DNA of 64,000 nucleotides from an uncultured Lachnospiraceae bacterium. GTDB lineage: Bacteria; Bacillota; Clostridia; Lachnospirales; Lachnospiraceae. Position numbers and translations under genes: made by a program. Positions 8,943 to 16,816 of the stretch are shown piece by piece. The notes beneath the pieces were generated by a model, which worked only from the letters and a program-made list of their open reading frames with translations, was not told where the DNA came from and did not search any database. The stretch is from NCBI GenBank assembly GCA_900544685.1, contig UQWA01000005.1, positions 1 to 64,000 of the forward strand. The letters are read 5' to 3'. Position 1 is the stretch's first letter. Each line of letters starts with the position of its first letter.

Positions 8943-11237
8943 ATGACATACATACAGGAGAGAGGTTCTACTCACGTTTATCATGTAAATCGAATGTCAA
9001 AAGAAGAGATGGATCATATGATCAGTCTCTGCGTCCATGAACAGCCGGCCTACTGTGTTGCAGCCTGTCCTTTCAAAATGGATACAAAAGAGATGCTGTA
9101 TTATGCTGCAAAAGGAAATTTTAAGAAAGCGTTGGCAATTTATGAGAAAATTACACCATTTCCAATGATTCTCTGTGATGGATGTACGGCACCTTGCGAA
9201 GATAATTGCAAGCTTTGTGAACTTGGTGATGGTGTCTCCATACGAGAAGTAGAACGTGCGATTGTCCGGTATGGAGAACCAGGAAGACGAAGCAGTGTAT
9301 TTCGCATGAGAAAGAAGAAAAGGGCAGCAATCTTTGGTTCTGGATTATTTCCACTGTTTCTTGCAGGGGAACTGGAAAAGAAAATGTATCCTACGACGAT
9401 TTATTGCAAGGAAGAAGATTATGAAAGCTATATTGCAGCGGCAGCCGGACATCTTTTGGAATCAGACCGCAGCAATGAAGCGAAACGTCTGAAATCTATG
9501 GATCTTTCTTTTGAATTTGGATGCAGTTTGAATCTTCCGTTCATCAGAGAAAAAATGGAACTGGCAGATGTGGTCTGCGCATCAGAAGAAGTGGCAAAAA
9601 TGTTAGCTCCGGAAGAAGCAGCAGATGTCGAGATTATGTTAAGGGAACAGGCAAAGATTGTTAGCGGACCTGCGGAATCTGTGATGGATGCGGCTTTTGC
9701 CGCAAAGCGGGCAGCTCTGACAGTGGATTTTCTGGTACAGAATTTATCGCCGCACAGCAACAGAGGTAGTGAAGGAGCAGTGACTACCAAGCTTTATACG
9801 AACATGGAAGGAATCCATGGATCGAATAAGATTTTCTGTGGTCAGGATGGATATTCAAAAGAAGAAGCTGTAGAAGAAGCAAAACGATGTATTCAGTGTC
9901 ATTGTGACGAATGCATGAAAGGCTGTGTGTATTTAAGTGAATATCAAAAACATCCGGGTTTATTAGCCCGTGAGATCTATAATAATACGCAGATTATCAT
10001 GGGAGATCATCCGATGAACAAACCGATGAATGCCTGTGCCCTCTGTGGACAGTGTACGGTGATCTGTCCGAATGGATTTGATATGAGTCAGGTGTGCAAG
10101 TCAGCAAGAGAAAATATGGTATCTACAGATAAGATGCCGCTGGCGCCACATGAATTTGCACTGATGGACATGTTATTTTCAAATTCAGAGGCTTTTTTAA
10201 GCAGACTCCAGCCGGGATATGAAACTTGCAGATATGTATTTTTCCCGGGCTGTCAGGCAGGTGCGATAGCGCCGGATGTGGTTATGCAGGCATACGAAGA
10301 TTTAAGTAATCGGGTAGCTGGAGGAGTTGCTCTGATGCTGGGATGCTGTGGTGCAATCAGCGAATGGGCGGGTCGCTATGAAATGACAGAAAAAGTAAAT
10401 GAGCAGCTGAAACAGGAACTGGCCAAGCTTGGTGATCCGATCATCATTGCAGGCTGTCCAAGCTGCATGAAGCAGCTAAAAGAAAGTATTGGAGCACATG
10501 TTATAGGAATCTGGGAAATTTTGAGAAAAATCGGACTTCCACAGCAGGCGAAAGGACTGGAGATACCGGTTGCCATACATGATGCCTGTGGTGCCAGAGG
10601 GGATGCACAGACACAAGATATGATACGACAACTTTTGTCGGATATGGGATGTATCGTTGAAGATACAGAATATTCCAGAGATTTGTCTCCATGTTGTGGA
10701 TATGGAGGTCTGACGGCATATGCCAATAAAGATATGGCAGCGAAAATGACAGAAAAGTGTCTGGAACGTTCCGATGCACCATATATTACATACTGCATGG
10801 CATGCAGAGACCGATTTGCCAGAGAGGGAAGAGAATCCCGACATATACTTGAACTTCTGTATGGGGCAAATGCCAGCAATATGCCTGATATCAGTGAGAA
10901 ACGCTACAACAGGCTCATATTGAAACAAACACTTTTAAAAAACATCTGGAATGAGGAACCGATCATGGAGAAAAAAGACTATACTGTTGCCTATACAGAG
11001 GAGGCAATCCATATGATGGATGAGCGTATGATACTGAAAAGTGATGTGGAACGTGTGTTATCAGATTACAGAGAAAATCAGGAAGCAATCCTGGATGAAG
11101 AAACAAAAGAACTGTTGACAAGAAGCAGACTGGGAAATGTCACATTCTGGGTGCGGTTTGTGGAAACAGAAGACGGATATCTGGTACACAGAGCATACAG
11201 TCATCGAATGAATATTATGAAAAGGGTGGGACAGTAA
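8943..11237 (+). CDS. Multi-cluster Fe-S/CCG electron-transfer protein
   Basis: A 764-residue redox protein in several parts. Residues about 25-115 resemble the Fe-S domain at the N-terminus of glutamate synthase small subunits (Cys 30, 38, 42, 78, 81, 85, 89, 92). Residues 125-300 have a weak Rossmann region starting at FGSGLFP. Around 316-390 come two ferredoxin-like groups (CIQCHCDECMKGC and CALCGQCTVICP). From about 433 to 640 two heterodisulfide-reductase-type CCG domains follow (LGCCGAISEW, AGCPSCM, SPCCGYGG, YCMACRDRF). The last 90 residues are unrecognised. The start at 8943 has a GGAG site and begins the conserved region; an in-frame ATG at 8856 has none. It is the best candidate to accept electrons from Mop. 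I recall similar proteins in a Desulfovibrio vulgaris cluster near DVU_1558. Confidence 0.85.
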   Translation: MTYIQERGSTHVYHVNRMSKEEMDHMISLCVHEQPAYCVAACPFKMDTKEMLYYAAKGNFKKALAIYEKITPFPMILCDGCTAPCEDNCKLCELGDGVSIREVERAIVRYGEPGRRSSVFRMRKKKRAAIFGSGLFPLFLAGELEKKMYPTTIYCKEEDYESYIAAAAGHLLESDRSNEAKRLKSMDLSFEFGCSLNLPFIREKMELADVVCASEEVAKMLAPEEAADVEIMLREQAKIVSGPAESVMDAAFAAKRAALTVDFLVQNLSPHSNRGSEGAVTTKLYTNMEGIHGSNKIFCGQDGYSKEEAVEEAKRCIQCHCDECMKGCVYLSEYQKHPGLLAREIYNNTQIIMGDHPMNKPMNACALCGQCTVICPNGFDMSQVCKSARENMVSTDKMPLAPHEFALMDMLFSNSEAFLSRLQPGYETCRYVFFPGCQAGAIAPDVVMQAYEDLSNRVAGGVALMLGCCGAISEWAGRYEMTEKVNEQLKQELAKLGDPIIIAGCPSCMKQLKESIGAHVIGIWEILRKIGLPQQAKGLEIPVAIHDACGARGDAQTQDMIRQLLSDMGCIVEDTEYSRDLSPCCGYGGLTAYANKDMAAKMTEKCLERSDAPYITYCMACRDRFAREGRESRHILELLYGANASNMPDISEKRYNRLILKQTLLKNIWNEEPIMEKKDYTVAYTEEAIHMMDERMILKSDVERVLSDYRENQEAILDEETKELLTRSRLGNVTFWVRFVETEDGYLVHRAYSHRMNIMKRVGQ

Positions 11238-11458
11238 TGGCAGTAGAAAGAACATATTATACGATTGATCCGGAAGGAAAGCTGACCTGCATGAAATGTA
11301 AGGTTCCGCTTGTAAAAGGAAAAGCAAAATTTATGTATCTGGAAAATGGGTTTCCTGTGGAAATGCCTGTCTGTCCAAAGTGTGGGTTTGTGTATGTCCC
11401 GGAAGAACTCGCACTTGGAAAAGTGCTCGCGGTGGAGCGTGCACTGGAGGATAAATAG
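11237..11458 (+). CDS. Small two-CxxC redox protein
   Basis: The 73-residue protein has CMKC at 18-21 and CPKC at 46-49, a rubredoxin- or zinc-ribbon-like spacing that would bind one metal. It overlaps the previous stop by one base and abuts the methyltransferase after it, so translation is coupled. I recall a family called DVU_1557-type redox protein with this context. Whether it carries Fe, Zn or a thiol pair cannot be told from sequence. Confidence 0.75.
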   Translation: MAVERTYYTIDPEGKLTCMKCKVPLVKGKAKFMYLENGFPVEMPVCPKCGFVYVPEELALGKVLAVERALEDK

Positions 11459-11992
11459 ATGAACAGGCATCCGGGAGGGGAAGCGCAGACGCTTCATCTT
11501 CTGGAGAACATAGAATGGAAAAAAGAAATGAAAGCACTGGATCTTGGAGCTGGAGAAGGAGACACGGTACGAATCCTGAAATCATTTGGGCTGGATGCAC
11601 ATGGCGTGGATCTTTTTCCACAGAGCAGTGATGTGGAAACAGGCGATTTTCTGCGTTTGCAGTATCCATCAGACAGTATAGATCTTTGCATCAGTCAGTG
11701 TGCATTTTTTGTCAGCAGAGATCAGAAAAATGCACTATCTGAATGCTGGCGCGTTTTGAAAAAGGGAGGTTTTCTTTTATTGTCAGATCTTGATACCGGA
11801 AATCTTTTGAAAATGGCAGAACAGACAGGGTTTACCATTCTCCGACAGGAGGATCAGACGTTACTTTGGCGGGAATATTATCTGGAAGCAATCTGGAATG
11901 ATTCGTTCTGCTGCGAAGAGTATAAGCTTCTGCAGAAGGAATATAAAGGTAAGAAGCTGCGCTATACCATGTTGGTTGGCAGAAAGGAGTAG
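11459..11992 (+). CDS. Small class I SAM methyltransferase (TrsM/DVU_1556-like)
   Basis: The 177-residue protein has the SAM-binding motif LDLGAGEGDT (27-36), the acidic strand end HGVDLFP (48-54), a post-I region SIDLCISQC (73-81) and WRVLKKGGFLLLSD (97-110). It is short, with little beyond the core fold, suggesting a small or protein-bound substrate. ATG follows the previous stop directly. In related clusters I recall that this type stands next to a radical SAM protein, as here (two genes downstream); pairing in one pathway is an inference. Confidence 0.78.
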   Translation: MNRHPGGEAQTLHLLENIEWKKEMKALDLGAGEGDTVRILKSFGLDAHGVDLFPQSSDVETGDFLRLQYPSDSIDLCISQCAFFVSRDQKNALSECWRVLKKGGFLLLSDLDTGNLLKMAEQTGFTILRQEDQTLLWREYYLEAIWNDSFCCEEYKLLQKEYKGKKLRYTMLVGRKE

Positions 11993-11995
11993 CAC

Positions 11996-12430
11996 ATGGA
12001 TCTTTATGAAAGAATCATAGAACTTAGCAGTATGGGGTATCATTGCTCACAAATGGTTATGATTATGACACTGGAAGCCATAGGTGAGGAAAATCCACAG
12101 CTTGTAAAGGCTCTGGGAGGTCTTGGAGGCGGGATCGGTTATTGTGGAGATACTTGTGGCTGCCTGACAGGAGGAGCCTGTGCGATAGGTTTGTTCCTGG
12201 GCAATCTGGCTCCGCAGGAGAAAGAAGATATACAGATGAAACCGGCTGTGCAGGAATTATATCAGTGGTTCCATAAGAAGACCGAAGAAGAGTTTGGTGC
12301 TTTTTATTGTAAGGACATCACTTCCAATCTGGATTGGGGAGTGATCATGGAGCAATGTCCTGCGCTGATTGCAGATACTTATACAAAAGTGATAGAAATA
12401 CTGACAGAACGGGGAATATTGGAACTATGA
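11996..12430 (+). CDS. C-GCAxxG-C-C family protein
   Basis: A 144-residue protein with the diagnostic cysteine pattern of the C_GCAxxG_C_C family: Cys 17 (GYHCSQ), Cys 50, 54, 56 in YCGDTCGC, Cys 62 in GGACAIG, Cys 105 (FYCKDI) and Cys 121 (EQC). Members are thought to bind a metal or carry redox-active thiols, often near oxidoreductases; no reaction is established. It follows the methyltransferase by three bases and overlaps the radical SAM gene by four, so it is firmly part of this operon. I recall a DVU_1555-type subgroup with the same neighbours. Confidence 0.85.
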   Translation: MDLYERIIELSSMGYHCSQMVMIMTLEAIGEENPQLVKALGGLGGGIGYCGDTCGCLTGGACAIGLFLGNLAPQEKEDIQMKPAVQELYQWFHKKTEEEFGAFYCKDITSNLDWGVIMEQCPALIADTYTKVIEILTERGILEL

Positions 12431-13752
12431 CTACGCTGGGTAAAACAAAAAGTGTATGCCCGATATGTATGAAAGTACTTACGGCAAAAAAATGTATCGG
12501 TGAAGATGGCATTTATCTGGTGAAAGAATGTGATATCCACGGAAAGTTTCAGATACTGATCTGGGAAGGAACGGCAGCAGAGTATCTTTCCTGGGGAAGA
12601 GAAAACCTGTCTGCGGAGACTCCTGTAAATCCAAAAATCAAAGAGAAATCCTGCCCGGATAATTGTGGACTCTGTGAGGAGCACGAACGAAAAGGCTGTT
12701 GTATGATACTGGAAGTGACAAAGCGCTGTAATATGCACTGCCCGGTCTGTTTTGCTTCGGCAGGAGAATGTCTGGAAAACGGTGATCTTTCAATTGATGA
12801 AATAGAAAAGCAATATGATTTTCTGATGGATCATGGAGGACCATTCAATATTCAGCTCTCAGGAGGAGAACCAACCATGCGGGAGGATCTTCCGGAGATC
12901 ATACGTATGGGAAGAGAAAAAGGGTTTACATTTTTTCAATTGAATACCAATGGAATCCGTCTTGCGCAGGAAGCAGGATACGCCAGAAAACTAAAAAAAG
13001 CAGGACTGAATACGGTATTTCTTCAGTTTGACGGTGTCACAGATGACGTGTATCAGACGTTGCGCGGACGCTCTATGATGGAACTGAAAGAAAAGGCTGT
13101 ATTAAACTGTTCGGAAGCGGAACTGGGAATTGCCCTGGTACCTGTCATTGCTCCAGGAGTAAATGACATGCAGGTTGGAGATATCCTGAAGTTTGCGATG
13201 GATCATATGCCATTTGTAAGAGGAGTACATTTCCAGCCGATCAGCTATTTTGGCAGATGTTCTCAGCAGCGTCCACAAGCTCCGATTACCATACCAAAGA
13301 TGTTGAAGCTGATCGAGGAACAGACTGACGGGCTTATGAAAAGTGAGGATTTCGCAGGTGGTGGAGCAGAGAATCCATACTGTTCTTTTCATGCAAGTTA
13401 TCTGAAAAAAGGTGAGAGGGAACTGAAACTTCTGGAAAAGAAATCAGGCAGAGGATGTTGTTGTACTACCAGCGATAATTCCAGACAGTATGTGGAAAAT
13501 CAGTGGAGCTATAGCACAAAAAAATTTGATGATGATGAAATGACACAGACAGATGCGCTGGATGAATTCCTGATCCGGGTTCATAATGAAACTTTTGCGG
13601 TATCAGGGATGATTTTTCAGGATGCATGGAATCTGGATCTTGAACGTCTGAAAAGATGTTATATCTGCGAGGTGGATTCTGATTATGGAATGGTACCGTT
13701 TTGTGCATATAATCTGACGAATTCGAAAGGAATATATTTATACAGAAAGTGA
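12427..13752 (+). CDS. Radical SAM enzyme, tetraether-synthase-like (TrsS type)
   Basis: The 441-residue enzyme has the radical SAM cluster motif C101-NMH-C105-PV-C108 and LSGGEPT (144-150). Ahead of it lies a zinc-ribbon-like leader (CPIC at 11-14, then C35 and H38 in CDIHG) and another Cys set (76, 80, 83, 91, 92). That arrangement is the one in MJ0619 and tetraether synthase Tes, which use several clusters for difficult C-C or methyl chemistry. Near the C-terminus is an unusual CCC run (344-346). The ATG at 12427 overlaps the previous stop as ATGA; a longer start at 12334 would read through the upstream gene. I recall the name TrsS for selenoprotein relatives; here all sites are Cys codons and there is no in-frame TGA. 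Substrate unknown. Confidence 0.85.
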   Translation: MTTLGKTKSVCPICMKVLTAKKCIGEDGIYLVKECDIHGKFQILIWEGTAAEYLSWGRENLSAETPVNPKIKEKSCPDNCGLCEEHERKGCCMILEVTKRCNMHCPVCFASAGECLENGDLSIDEIEKQYDFLMDHGGPFNIQLSGGEPTMREDLPEIIRMGREKGFTFFQLNTNGIRLAQEAGYARKLKKAGLNTVFLQFDGVTDDVYQTLRGRSMMELKEKAVLNCSEAELGIALVPVIAPGVNDMQVGDILKFAMDHMPFVRGVHFQPISYFGRCSQQRPQAPITIPKMLKLIEEQTDGLMKSEDFAGGGAENPYCSFHASYLKKGERELKLLEKKSGRGCCCTTSDNSRQYVENQWSYSTKKFDDDEMTQTDALDEFLIRVHNETFAVSGMIFQDAWNLDLERLKRCYICEVDSDYGMVPFCAYNLTNSKGIYLYRK

Positions 13753-14948
13753 AACGATCGAATATAGATGCAATGATCTGTAAGCAGGAAGGCATTACAG
13801 AGATTACAAGAGATGAAATACACAGAATACAGCTGGAGAAATTAAATATTGTACTGAAGAGAGAAAAAGAACGAGAGGGTTTTTACCGAGATTTGCCGGA
13901 AAGACTGGAAAGCCTGACAGATTTGAGAAGCCTTCCTTTTACAACAGAAACAGATCTGGCAAGAGATGGAGGCAGGATGCTGCTTTGCTCCCAGGGGGAA
14001 GTCCAGAAAGTGATATCAGAACAGACAAGCGGAACTACCGGTGCCGGTAAACGTGTATTCTATACAGAGGGAGACTGTGAACACACCATAGAACTTTTTA
14101 TGGCAGGTCTGGGTGAATTTATTTATCCTGGAAGTATAACGATGGTGGCTATGCCGTTTTCAGGTCCTTTTGGATTGGGAGAACTGATCGCGGAGGCAAT
14201 CAGACGTCTGGGAGCAAAACCTCTTTCGACCGGGACAGGAAGAACTTATGGCGAACTGAACAGGATTCTGGAAGAGGAGCAGCCGGATACGTATGTGGGA
14301 ATGCCGACGGCATTGCTTTCCATGCTTCGAATGTGCGGAAAAGGCAGTATAAAAAGAGCACTGGTATCCGGAGATGCCTGTCCGAAAACTGTCATGAAAG
14401 CAATCGAAGAAATTCTGCAAACACGACTTTGGCCGCACTATGGTTCCAGAGAGATGGGGCTTGGAGGTGCCATTTGCTGCACGGCGCATGAGGGCATGCA
14501 TATGCGGGAAAACCATTGTATTACAGAGATTATAGATGAGAACGGAAATGTGCTGCCGGACGGTAAATGGGGAGAACTGGTGATTACAACCATTGGAATG
14601 GAAGCACAGCCGTTGATTCGATATCGAACCGGTGACTGGACAAGGATCATTCCAGGAAGATGCCTCTGTGGAAGTGAAATAAAACGCCTGGACTTTGTAA
14701 AGCGGATGGATCCATTGGGAAGTATCAGAGAGATGGATGAATTGCTGTTTGAGATTCCGGAACTGATAGATTATTGTGTGAAAATTGTAGATGGAAAAAA
14801 GGAAATTACAGCACTTTTTACATCGGACAATGGAGAAGAACGAATCAGGAGTGTTTTGGAAGAGAAGGATATTCGTTCATGGAACTGCAAAAAAGCAAAG
14901 TGGGAAGATGGGGCGCTGTATCCTGGCAAACGAGTTACAAGGCAGTGA
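13749..14948 (+). CDS. PaaK-like AMP-forming CoA ligase (DVU_1553 type)
   Basis: The 399-residue enzyme resembles phenylacetate-CoA ligase-type adenylating enzymes. It has the phosphate-binding loop SEQTSGTTGAGK (90-101), the aromatic motif HYGSREMG (230-237), and RYRTGD (291-296), which together bind ATP and the acyl-adenylate. A Cys/His group between 243 and 257 and CLCG at 305-308 could hold a structural zinc. The C-terminal lid is short. It overlaps the radical SAM stop by four bases and ends the operon. Since Mop makes carboxylic acids, this ligase might activate the product as a CoA thioester or the acid precursor of a modification; both are inference. Confidence 0.82.
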   Translation: MKRSNIDAMICKQEGITEITRDEIHRIQLEKLNIVLKREKEREGFYRDLPERLESLTDLRSLPFTTETDLARDGGRMLLCSQGEVQKVISEQTSGTTGAGKRVFYTEGDCEHTIELFMAGLGEFIYPGSITMVAMPFSGPFGLGELIAEAIRRLGAKPLSTGTGRTYGELNRILEEEQPDTYVGMPTALLSMLRMCGKGSIKRALVSGDACPKTVMKAIEEILQTRLWPHYGSREMGLGGAICCTAHEGMHMRENHCITEIIDENGNVLPDGKWGELVITTIGMEAQPLIRYRTGDWTRIIPGRCLCGSEIKRLDFVKRMDPLGSIREMDELLFEIPELIDYCVKIVDGKKEITALFTSDNGEERIRSVLEEKDIRSWNCKKAKWEDGALYPGKRVTRQ

Positions 14949-14976
14949 TTTCGTGGTATCATGGAATCACTGCCTT
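14939..14976. terminator. Bidirectional terminator between convergent genes
   Basis: AAGGCAGTGATT (14939-14950) and AATCACTGCCTT (14965-14976) pair perfectly over 12 bases. The stop of the CoA ligase lies inside the left arm, and the gene on the other strand ends just beyond. T-tails are weak, but position and stem strength support a shared terminator. Confidence 0.7.
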
Positions 14977-14981
14977 GTCTG

Positions 14982-15713
14982 TTATTCAGGATAGTATGGA
15001 CAATCTTCCTGGATGCATTCGCGATTATCTTCGCAGTATTTACACGTTATAGAAGACAACGGAATGTTTACAGAACAAAACTGACTGTAAAAATGAACAG
15101 CTTCTTCAATGGCAATTCTGCTGGTACGTTTGCAGCAGCGAGGTCCACCAACATCTGCCAGTCTGGATAAAATAATGGAAACAAGTTTTTGAGGAAACGG
15201 CCATGCATCTTTGTGAAGTGGACTGGATCCGGTCATAACGGACATGAAAATACCGGCTCCGGTAGCAGCTCCACAGACACCCCAGTAACCACAGGTACCG
15301 CCCGGAACCTGCTTCGATCTTTTACAGATTTCAGATAGTGCAGCATCGTAATCCATATGTTCTCCATTATTGCGAAACGCTGTCAGAAGAACACATGGGA
15401 CAATTGCATGATGCTCCGGTCCATGCATATGTACAGATGGAAGATCCATAATTTTTTCCAGAAGAAGCAAAGCATCTTTTTCTGTACTGTCTCTGAGTGT
15501 CGTGATTACCGGAGCATATGTGCCATAGCTGTGACAGGCATCACAGATAAAGTGACCATTTTCACAGACCGCATTGGTTAATTGCTCTTTATGGCAGATG
15601 CTGCACGTCTGAATAGAGCTTTCAGCACGATACGTAATAGGAGCACCACAAATCAGACATCCGGAAAAATGTTCCGCTTCACCGCAACAACAGGAATTAT
15701 TCGTATGATCCAT
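14982..15713 (-). CDS. DUF5714-like cysteine-rich protein
   Basis: The 243-residue protein is rich in cysteine. It opens with CCCGEAEHFSGCLICG and CSICHKEQ, has GTCGYWGVCGAATGAG in the middle and CKYCEDNRECIQEDCPYYP at the end. I recognise it as similar to DUF5714 proteins, which are found near radical SAM and corrinoid or redox genes in anaerobes. ATG at 15713 has a clear GGAGGTG site; the longer frame to 15809 begins in AT-rich non-coding sequence. It converges on the Mop operon, so it is not co-transcribed, yet its cysteine content fits the same redox theme. Function unknown. Confidence 0.72.
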   Translation of the reverse strand: MDHTNNSCCCGEAEHFSGCLICGAPITYRAESSIQTCSICHKEQLTNAVCENGHFICDACHSYGTYAPVITTLRDSTEKDALLLLEKIMDLPSVHMHGPEHHAIVPCVLLTAFRNNGEHMDYDAALSEICKRSKQVPGGTCGYWGVCGAATGAGIFMSVMTGSSPLHKDAWPFPQKLVSIILSRLADVGGPRCCKRTSRIAIEEAVHFYSQFCSVNIPLSSITCKYCEDNRECIQEDCPYYPE

Positions 15714-15798
15714 TTGATTCACCTCCGGAGAATTTATTTTAATAGTGTTAACGATGTAAAAAGTATAACATAAAATGAAAAAGTAATGATAAAGTATC

Positions 15799-15828
15799 TT
15801 GACAATCATGTTACTTTGGGTATATGAT
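15799..15828 (+). promoter_or_regulatory. Sigma-A-type promoter for riboswitch leader
   Basis: TTGACA (15799-15804) is followed after 18 bases by TATGAT (15823-15828). It stands just upstream of the riboswitch, as expected. Confidence 0.65.
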
Positions 15829-15835
15829 TTGATCC

Positions 15836-15967
15836 AATAAAGGGGAGTAACCTGCGCTTAACAAATTGCGTTTGTGATGTCGTCAGTACGGTGGAAGCAT
15901 CCGGTATCATAAGGAAATGGTGAGACTTTTATTGCATTTTTTATTATGCAATGAAGGTCTTTTTTTA
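15836..15967 (+). promoter_or_regulatory. yybP-ykoY manganese riboswitch with terminator
   Basis: The leader carries the typical yybP-ykoY signature: AATAAAGGGGAGTA at the 5' side, GTCGTCAGTACG, GGAAGCATCCGG, and GGTGAGACTTTTATT closing the basal stem. The last part also forms the left arm of a terminator: AGACTTTTATTGCAT (15923-15937) pairs with ATGCAATGAAGGTCT (15946-15960), then a T run. Mn2+ binding would hold the aptamer together and free the downstream gene, which here starts as a P-type cation ATPase. Confidence 0.87.
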
Positions 15968-16044
15968 TATATTTTTTTCAAAGAGGTCTTTCATTGCATA
16001 AGAAATTCAGGTAGTAAATACTTAGAAACAAGGAGGCGGAAGTG

Positions 16045-16269
16045 ATGAAGGAAATTTATCAGCAGACGGTAGAAGAGGTTCTTGAAAGGGTGAATGGCAA
16101 GAAATCTGGGCTTACAAGTGAACAGGTGAAAAGATCCAGAGAAAAGTGTGGGTGGAATGAACTTACAGAAGGAAAGAAGAAAGGTATCCTGCAGATTTTC
16201 TTTGAAGGAGCTGTCTATTTCCTGATATGCTCCTTTTCTTGCGTTTACCGGCTTTTTTTAACGTGTTGA
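16045..16269 (+). pseudogene. P-type cation ATPase, N-terminal remnant
   Basis: About 55 residues match the start of calcium/manganese P-type ATPases (the cation ATPase N-terminal domain): EEVLERVNGKKSGLTSEQVK and GWNELTEGKKKGILQIFFE. After residue 53 the sequence leaves the family and stops within 21 codons; a full protein has about 850-900 residues with the DKTGT phosphorylation site, all missing. ATG at 16045 has a strong AAGGAGG site; GTG at 16042 is less likely. Its tail overlaps the end of the next gene on the minus strand, so the break point lies near base 16205. It is the natural target of the riboswitch, now defunct. Confidence 0.85.
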
Positions 16270-16751
16270 ACAGAAAAAGCATCCATCGTATCCCATATCT
16301 TATTCATTTCATCCGTATTTGGAACAGAATATGCCGTCACAATATGGAATGATCGTTCTGGTGTTTTGGATTTTTCCAGAATCACGCGGATACGGCTCAT
16401 CGGAAATAAGGTATTCCAGTCAGTGCCCTTTACGATTCCGGTACCAATTGGTTTCGGAAAATCACTATGGAGTACCAGAGCAGTATGACATGGATTCCAT
16501 TTTCCCAGATACTGCAGATTTTCCTGGATGCATGTCTGAATCAGGGGGAGTACATCATCAGTGCATCCAAAGAAATGTGAGTACATGCACATTTCATCAC
16601 CATAGACGGGAAGCATTCGGAGCTTTTGTCGTAGAGCATTAGTATCGACAAGAATATGCTGCTCATCCAAATTGGAAGAATGGTATGTATAAAAGAGCGC
16701 TTTATTTCGGATCTCTTCAATTTCTTGCTGCAGTTGTTTTGTAATATGCAT
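16245..16751 (-). CDS. Hypothetical protein, possible RNase-type toxin
   Basis: A 168-residue protein with no firm match. The N-terminal third is helical and charged (QLQQEIEEIRNKA). The C-terminal half, with GTGIVKGTDWNTLFP, RIRVILEK and SFHIVTAYSVP, loosely resembles small secreted-type RNase domains of the barnase/EndoU/RNase A-like toxin groups, where a late His-Thr and Lys do catalysis. That resemblance is by eye only. ATG at 16751 has a GGAG site. It lies 65 bases after a 94-residue gene on the same strand with a hairpin between, a layout that fits a regulated pair such as antitoxin then toxin, but a plain hypothetical is just as possible. Confidence 0.55.
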   Translation of the reverse strand: MHITKQLQQEIEEIRNKALFYTYHSSNLDEQHILVDTNALRQKLRMLPVYGDEMCMYSHFFGCTDDVLPLIQTCIQENLQYLGKWNPCHTALVLHSDFPKPIGTGIVKGTDWNTLFPMSRIRVILEKSKTPERSFHIVTAYSVPNTDEMNKIWDTMDAFSVQHVKKSR

Positions 16752-16776
16752 AACTTCTCCTTCGCCTAATAGGCAT

Positions 16777-16808
16777 AAAAATAGCCGGCTCATCATACAG
16801 AGTCGGCT
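16777..16808 (-). terminator. Hairpin between paired minus-strand genes
   Basis: AGCCGGCTC (16783-16791) pairs with GAGTCGGCT (16800-16808) with one mismatch. On the minus strand it is followed by ATTTTT. It could attenuate transcription between the 94-residue gene and the 168-residue gene. Confidence 0.55.
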
Positions 16809-16816
16809 TGATCTGA

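Noticed and set aside
6079..13752. Possible selenoproteins in the Mop cluster
   Set aside because: Frames run without in-frame TGA and all key positions are Cys codons; I saw no SECIS-like need.
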